A stretch of DNA of 64,000 bases from Kutzneria viridogrisea (lineage in GTDB: Bacteria; Actinomycetota; Actinomycetes; Mycobacteriales; Pseudonocardiaceae), in NCBI GenBank assembly GCA_014138725.1, contig JACJID010000004.1:868001-932000 (forward strand), given 5' to 3'. The position numbers and the translations under genes were made by a program. The notes under the pieces are model-generated. The model did no database searches and had not been told where the DNA came from. It saw only the letters and a list, made by a program, of their open reading frames with translations. Positions 61,949 to 64,000 of the stretch are shown here, piece after piece (the stretch's first letter is position 1; each line of letters starts with the position of its first letter).

Positions 61949-64000
<2,052 letters not shown>

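Overview
The window is high-GC (about 70%) actinobacterial chromosome. WhiA, BldD, the actinobacterial integration host factor MihF, a PriA without helicase motifs, a GylR-type glycerol operon and DUF5753/DUF6879 genes point to a filamentous actinomycete. The repeat families and gene style suggest Pseudonocardiaceae, but that family-level placement is inference.

Most genes are on the minus strand, so the conserved backbone reads from high to low coordinates: aroK-aroB-aroQ, efp-nusB, pyrR-pyrB-pyrC-(membrane gene)-carA-carB-pyrF, mihF-gmk-rpoZ-coaBC-metK, priA, def-fmt-rsmB, rpe-ribD-ribE-ribBA-ribH-(PH gene), uvrC-rapZ-yvcK-whiA, gap. This is the order known from mycobacteria and other actinobacteria. 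Start/stop overlaps of 4 nt (ATGA or GTGA) link most neighbours, so these are tightly coupled operons for shikimate, UMP, riboflavin, SAM/CoA, translation start and cell-wall/carbon control.

Accessory DNA breaks this backbone in several places. (1) 284-7658, between whiA and gap: the glycerol operon gylR-glpF-glpK-glpD with two matching operators, a DinB gene, a LuxR-type gene remnant, a GNAT gene, and a Crp-like regulator paired with a nucleotide-cyclase-like protein. (2) 12694-15866: palindromic repeats, a Rieske lipoprotein, a divergent hypothetical/zinc-ribbon-HTH regulator pair around a 17-bp inverted repeat, and a palindrome made of two opposed DnaA boxes. (3) 20541-24309: a Uma2 protein, an amino-acid permease and a Tat-exported 5'-nucleotidase. 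(4) 31285-43527, between priA and metK: LysE exporter; a PucR/SSS/ureohydrolase/ThDP enzyme/aldehyde dehydrogenase cluster that matches the 2-ketoarginine to 4-aminobutyrate steps of arginine transamination; and a 2.8-kb lower-GC island flanked by perfect 194-bp direct repeats carrying the 3' end of a methyltransferase gene. (5) 51791-53607: an OLD/ABC-type ATPase plus DUF4276 (TOPRIM-like) pair inserted with overlapping start/stop codons between carA and carB. (6) 60410-61876: a beta-propeller lipoprotein where pepQ often lies.

The strongest candidates for a new system are the ATPase/DUF4276 pair inside the pyrimidine operon and the direct-repeat island. At the DNA level there are three repeat families: 43-bp palindromes built as 13+17+13 nt, arrays of a GCGGGACTCG core repeated every 21 bp behind minus-strand genes, and an over-represented palindrome TCCACWGTGGA. 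A PyrR-binding leader, a BldD box and several strong hairpins are also visible. No tRNA, rRNA, CRISPR array, transposase or integrase gene was seen.
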